Source: Pisolithus tinctorius
Taxonomy: Eukaryota; Basidiomycota; Agaricomycetes; Boletales; Pisolithaceae
Direction: 5' to 3'
Assembly: GCA_024663395.1 (NCBI GenBank)
Contig: JANFAH010000037.1
Location: 248,001-312,000, forward strand
DNA: 64,000 nt
Part shown: piece after piece, positions 59,506-64,000 of the stretch
Layout of the letters: each line of letters opens with the position of its first letter
Numbering within the stretch: position 1 is the first letter of the stretch
Notes under the pieces: generated by a model
Databases searched by the model: none
The model's input: only the letters and a program-made list of their open reading frames with translations
What the model was told of the DNA's origin: nothing
Made by a program: the position numbers and the translations under genes

Positions 59506-60818
59506 GGCTCTGCCTTCTCCTCAGTCGGAGTAGGCAGAGTTCCTGCCGTAGCTGCATGGGCTTTGGCTGCGCGAGAGGTGGACTTGGGACAGTCCTTGGC
59601 AGAGTGGCCAGCCTCGCCACAGAAGAGGCAGAGGTTGTTTTTCATCCTGCGCTGGCGCTCAGCGGAGGTGAGTTTGCCATCTTTGCCCAGAAGATGGGCA
59701 ATATCGGACTTGGGCACATCGGACTTGGGCGGATCTTTCTGTTTGCCCTTGCCCTTGGCGTCGGACTTTGGAGCGGAGGCGGAGGACGACAATTTACCTT
59801 TGTTGTTGGAGTTGGAGGACTGCGACTTGTCGGGGGTGGACTTGGAGGTGCGTGAGATCTCTGCTTTGCGCTCCCAGTAGCGCACATCGATGGTCTGGGC
59901 GAGTTCGCGAAGTTGTGCGAGGGTAGGAGGCTTACCGACGCGAGCAATCTCGTCTTTGATGCAGTCTGGAAGTCCGCTATAGAAGCAGTGGCAGAGTGCA
60001 CCGACACCGTAGTCCTTGACTTGCGAAGCCCAGCGATTGAACTCCACAACATATTTGGTAATACGAGAACCGTCCTTCATGGTAAGGTTCTTGAGTTGTT
60101 GGATGGCATCCACTATAGCATCGTGCGGACCGAAATTAGCTGTGAGCTCTTGTAAGAACTCATGGTAGTCATCCATCCAGAGCGGGCAGTCATAGTTGTC
60201 GGGGTTTAGCAAATCTGGCTCGAACCAAGCCAGGGCCATACCCTTAAGATAAGATTCAGCGAAGGTAACCTTTGCTCTGTCAGAGCGGAATGCGTGAGGG
60301 CGGTCTTGGAAGTTCAGCTTGCACTGAACGAGGAACTCACGGAGTTTTTTAGGGTCGGAGCCGTCGAAAGTGTCAGGCTCACGGACTTTGGTTTTCGGAG
60401 CGGAGTCCCCAGTGCGCGAACTAGACCGCGCAAGCGCATGGACAGCTCTAGCAAGAGCTACGAGGGGATCCTCTGGCGGCTCAGCCGGGTCTTCGGGGAT
60501 ATCCCCGTCACCGCTGCCCCCACCGTCAGGATCACCGTCAGGATAGTCGGGGTCAGGATCAGGTCCATCATCTCGGTTACGAGGAGATGGAGTATGGAAG
60601 GCTGATGGGTGGAGGTCGGAGCGACCAGCTTGCGAAGCGCTTTCGCCTTCAGCGCGAGAGTGGCGTCGAGCGGAGAAGGATTGGAACTGTTCGACGACGG
60701 AAGGGAGTCGACGCAGATTAGCTAGCACTGCAGCGAGGTTCTCAGCGACCTCTCTTTGGGATTGAGCTCGAGTTCTCATGATGGCGTAAGTTTTTTGGAA
60801 GACAGAAAAGGAGACCAT
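59496..60818 (-). CDS. A2 Gag (intact)
   Basis: 440 residues from the ATG at 60818, or about 427 from a second ATG (MRTRAQSQREVAEN). The middle is the Ty3/gypsy capsid with REPDTFDGSDPKKLREFL, FAESYLKGMALAWFEPDLL and VVEFNRWASQVKDYG; the C-terminus has a basic Ser/Lys linker and one CCHC zinc knuckle CLFCGEAGHSAKDC. Gag forms the cytoplasmic particle in which the RNA is reverse transcribed. The stop TAG is part of the frameshift signal. Unlike A1, no nonsense codon is present. Confidence 0.88.
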   Translation of the reverse strand: MVSFSVFQKTYAIMRTRAQSQREVAENLAAVLANLRRLPSVVEQFQSFSARRHSRAEGESASQAGRSDLHPSAFHTPSPRNRDDGPDPDPDYPDGDPDGGGSGDGDIPEDPAEPPEDPLVALARAVHALARSSSRTGDSAPKTKVREPDTFDGSDPKKLREFLVQCKLNFQDRPHAFRSDRAKVTFAESYLKGMALAWFEPDLLNPDNYDCPLWMDDYHEFLQELTANFGPHDAIVDAIQQLKNLTMKDGSRITKYVVEFNRWASQVKDYGVGALCHCFYSGLPDCIKDEIARVGKPPTLAQLRELAQTIDVRYWERKAEISRTSKSTPDKSQSSNSNNKGKLSSSASAPKSDAKGKGKQKDPPKSDVPKSDIAHLLGKDGKLTSAERQRRMKNNLCLFCGEAGHSAKDCPKSTSRAAKAHAATAGTLPTPTEEKAEPKN

Positions 60819-60827
60819 ACAAGTGCG

Positions 60828-60838
60828 AGTACGAATAT
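60828..60838 (-). promoter_or_regulatory. Predicted self-priming primer binding site of A2
   Basis: On the minus strand ATATTCGTACT lies two bases after the 5' LTR and is the exact complement of AGTACGAATAT in that LTR (61137-61127), which is about 30 bp downstream of a TATAAAA. Confidence 0.7.
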
Positions 60839-60840
60839 AC

Positions 60841-61554
60841 TGTCAAGTCCGGGCCTACTCCGACCAACTCCGACGCTATACAAGGTCTAGAGAGTGGTTC
60901 GGAAGCAAGTCCGACAGGGAAGAACAAAACTCCGACTAGCAGAGTGGTGGCAGGAACGAAGTCCGCCGAGACAGAGGCGGAGCGGAGTGAGGGCGTCGGG
61001 TTTAGCTCGTGCGCTACCCCCTTGCACGATCTCAGCCCTCATATTTCAGAGGGAGAGTACAGATAGAGAGTTGGAGATAACTCCGACAGACAGAAGATGG
61101 AATCAGAAGGAGTAGGAACTAAGTTGATATTCGTACTGAAGAACAGCAGAGTACAGTACATGCTTTTATACTGCTATGGAGGTACAGTAACCGGAATCGG
61201 AACTGACATACGGAGACTCATAAATTTTCAAGTAAAATTTCCTGGACGATGAATGAAGGGTAGACGGAGGACATACGAATGGGTAACACAGAACATCTAG
61301 AAAAGGAAATAGTCCAGATGCTGGACCATGTGGTGAGCGTGCTGCGGAGTACCTGACTGCGAAGGTAGTCACATGACCCCTCAGAGAATGGACCGCTCGG
61401 TCCGGTAGGAGAGTAACACAAGTCCGACAACAGTCAGAGTGGAGATGGTTCATAGATGATAGAAGGTGGGCGGAGTTGGTGCGGAGTGAGTGAATGACCG
61501 GCGGAAAAGGTTGCGGAGTGAGTAAAGACCTATGACGAACGCACAGTTATGACA
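60841..61554 (-). repeat. A2 5' LTR
   Basis: 714 bp. Followed on the plus strand by the duplication TCTTC (61555-61559) and the interrupted HET gene. Confidence 0.93.
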
Positions 61555-64000
61555 TCTTCTCAGGATTATCACAAAGGCAACCGCTGTTGACATCGATGAT
61601 GGTGAGGGGAGATTTTTTAAGGGTCTCGCGGATGACAGGATCAATAGCTGCAACTGTCTCAGATGGAGAAACGTAGTTCTTGCGCAATTCTGTGAAACTG
61701 TCATTTGTGGGTATTAGATTCACACACGAAGTACATACCCCTGATTGCAGGGTCATGAGACTGTTCAATTACATGAAGCATAGAGTTGAAAGTGTTGATT
61801 GCTTCATCATACCATTTTGCTCCATGGAGTGCCACATGCTTGGCCTCATAGCCCCAGGGGCTGGAGGGATCCGCTTTCACCACCTGCACAGCAGTTGTAA
61901 GGAACGACTCGTACAAGAAAGGTACCATGCATATGTTGTTCGCATCTTGTAGTGCATCCTCCCACAAACCTTTTGCAGCTTGAGCTCTGCTCCACTTGAT
62001 AAATGGACCTGCAGCACTCGGAGGACTGATGGGAAATGCAGCAGAGTACTGCACTATTGCATCTTCGTGTTCTCCAGATTCGAAGGCTTCGTCGCCAATA
62101 TGCTCAAGTGTAGTAGCGCATTTTTTGGTGAAATCTGATGGACGTTAATATGCACATCAATCAGACTAGAGGCTACAAGACATACTTGCAACCCAGTTTG
62201 CATTTGCCTTGTTTCTCAGGATCTCCTCATCAGATGTCTTGATGATGTTGAGGAAAATCTCCACAGCTTTGGCTGCACGGTCTTCAGCGTAGAGGACTTC
62301 ACATAAATGTTGCTGGGCAACAATGTCCAGCTCGTTGAAACTCCACTCAAATATCTTCACAGAGAGGAGAGTTAGATTGATAGGTAGTAATGGTACAAGA
62401 CCTACAAGCAAGATCATCACTAGTGGAGGACATTGCTTATTCTTGGGGGCAAGGCTCTTTGCATGCTCAATCAATGGTATTGCATGTTTGTAATCCCCCT
62501 TCTTTATGTACATAACTCCGAGGACCTGCAGAATGCATCAACAATGATACCTACATGTCTGCATCATGTGAATCACATGCCTGGGTGTAAATGTAGATGG
62601 CATCATCGTCATTGCCATCGTTTGCTCTCGTAGCAAGGTGTTCTACGCAGTCTATCGCTTCTTCCTGACTTCCAGATTCAAACACAAGGATCGACTAGGA
62701 GGAACGTGGATTAACTGTGAGAACAATTTACATCACCTCACACACCTTCAGTAGTATGAGAAATCTGATGTCGTACGGATCACAATCATGAGAGGCAAAG
62801 TTGAATGCCCATAGTGCACCCTCTCAGTTCCCCTGGCCAAGTAGAGCAACTGCTAACACAATATAGCCGATAGGTGACGGCTGAACCCAGAGGGACTTAA
62901 TCCATGTGAGTAAACATGCGCATGGAGTAATAAGCCTCAAGTAGACAGACCTCCTTGGCATCCTCGATTGCGCATACCAAATGTTGCAAATGTGCTCTTA
63001 TAAGAGCACAGTTTGCTAGCACACAGTATTGAGGAATCAAAGAGCTGGTGATCTCCTCTGAGAGTAGCCTTTCGGTGTTCGTCAGATCGTTCTGCATCCA
63101 GGACTTGAGGGTGTCATCACTTGCTTGTACAAGCAGAAGCTGAGAAGTATGCAGTGGTTGATGGATTACATCGTTAGGTAGCGTAATGTTTGTTAGCGAT
63201 GTGCACTTCATGAGTGGATGTACACTTACACCATGGATGAAATACTTAGGAGGAAGGTCGCTTCTGAGATTGTGAATTGTGATGTTCCTGTCATATCCAC
63301 ATGCAAGATACCACCTGCTTGGCAAGAGGGCGATGCATTTGATCCATGAGGTGTGTGTGATAATGCTACCGATCTGTTTGTGGGACACACAATCCCATAG
63401 CAAAACCGATGCGCCTGCGGCACATGCAACGAATCTGCCATTGGATGCAATATGCACGGGAGATTGGTTTTCATGGATCAACCACTCTGAAGACAAAAAC
63501 TTAGCAAGGTCGAAACAAATGATCTTGCCCCTGCTCGCGACGAACAGCTGCTGGCCATTAGACGACCAGGCCAGCTGAGTGTTTGACCATGAACCAGTCG
63601 AACCCTTTTGACCTGAATCGAAGAAGATATTGCCATTGTGCGTGTTGTAGATGCGGAAACCTTGAGTCTCTGAGGCGGTAGCAAATCGACTGCCGTCTGG
63701 GGAGAACTTGATACCAACGATCGAAGACTGTGGGAGGGGAGGAAGCAGACGGGTACCGGAAGTAATGCTGGCTATCTGGGAGATGCTGCCACCCACGGAG
63801 GCAATTTTAGTACAGTCACTCGAGATATCGACCCCGTGTACCCAGTAGCCATGTTCTGTGAACTCGCGCACTTTTTCATGAGTAGCTGCATTCCAAACGA
63901 TTGCTTTCCATCCGCGATCTCCGGACACAATCCACTGGCCATCCCGAGAAACGACAACAGAATCGACAGTACCGCTCCCTTGCATAGTTGGGCCCTGTTG
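61555..64000 (-). pseudogene. WD40-TPR-HET protein copy 2, 5' segment
   Basis: Encodes, descending, WD40 blades from the window edge to about 63230 (VVVSRDGQWIVSGD, KFSPDGSRFATASE, LAWSSNGQQLF, IASNGRFVACAAG), a TPR-like region in several short exons (LIEHAKSLAPKNKQCPP; WEDALQDANN; WYDEAINTFNSML), and the start of the HET exon (ELRKNYVSPSETVAAIDPVI, IDVNSGCLCD) up to the A2 boundary. Exon borders match those of copy 1. I see no nonsense codon in this part. The true 5' end lies beyond 64000. Confidence 0.82.

Larger units (their letters stand above)
23620..61554 (-). mobile_element. A2: Ty3/gypsy chromodomain retrotransposon (outermost, host of nested insertions)
   Basis: The element is bounded by two 714-bp LTRs in the same orientation (23620-24333 and 60841-61554) and by the 5-bp duplication TCTTC (23615-23619 and 61555-61559). 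On the minus strand the order is 5' LTR, gag, -1 frameshift site, pol (protease, RT, RNase H, integrase, chromodomain), a T-tract, an antisense gene on the plus strand, and the 3' LTR. It is interrupted by A1 (in the antisense gene), D (in integrase) and B2 (in the protease-RT spacer). Without these and their duplications it is about 8,110 bp. pol is also inactivated by an 8-bp deletion near 50526 and a TGA at 50278-50276. Confidence 0.92.

Overview
The window looks like nuclear DNA of an Agaricomycete (mushroom-forming basidiomycete). Host genes are dense and have many short introns (mostly 45-80 nt, GT..AG). Their products are typical of that group: a giant DUF3638/DUF3645 protein, mitochondrial helicase MRH4, EAF3/MRG15, a type-II peroxiredoxin and large HET-domain genes. 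The retroelements are Ty3/gypsy chromodomain elements of fungal type.

Positions 1-17 kb are ordinary host sequence: the 5' end of a methyltransferase-like gene (-), a 3,057-aa DUF6606/DUF3638/DUF3645 gene (+, 8 exons), MRH4 (-, 3 exons), EAF3 (+, 7 exons) and a peroxiredoxin (+, 5 exons). I placed the introns by hand so that reading frames and family motifs join; for the four complete genes the summed exon lengths are exact multiples of three.

Positions 17.5-64 kb hold a tandem duplication of a WD40-TPR-HET gene, both copies on the minus strand. Copy 1 (17.5-21.5 kb) is nearly complete. Copy 2 is split: its 3' end is at 22,143-23,619 and its 5' part at 61,555-64,000. The 37.9 kb between them is a nested transposon. 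Outermost is gypsy element A2 (minus orientation, 714-bp LTRs, 5-bp duplication TCTTC). A1, a second copy of the same family, sits inside A2 in plus orientation (duplication GAGCG). A1 is broken by the LTR element B1 (4-bp duplication) and by a TIR DNA transposon C (TA duplication). A2 is also broken by a solo LTR D (TCAAG) and by B2, a second B element (GCGG). With the insertions and their duplications removed, A1 and A2 shrink to about 8.1 kb each, which supports the reconstruction.

Family A carries gag, a -1 frameshift signal (A AAA AAT, 8-nt spacer, 9-bp stem), a pol ending in a chromodomain, an 11-nt primer site complementary to the predicted 5' end of its own RNA (Tf1-like self-priming), and a spliced antisense gene for a coiled-coil protein with a six-cysteine cluster. 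Family B has no polymerase. It has one very long frame that starts as a gag-like protein, runs through a repeated module with a covarying hairpin, and contains a piece of a host sterol gene (ERG26-like) fused in frame. Nearly all differences between paired LTRs are CpG transitions, and most nonsense codons in the elements fit CGA to TGA. This points to CpG methylation or a CpG-directed mutation process acting on the transposons.
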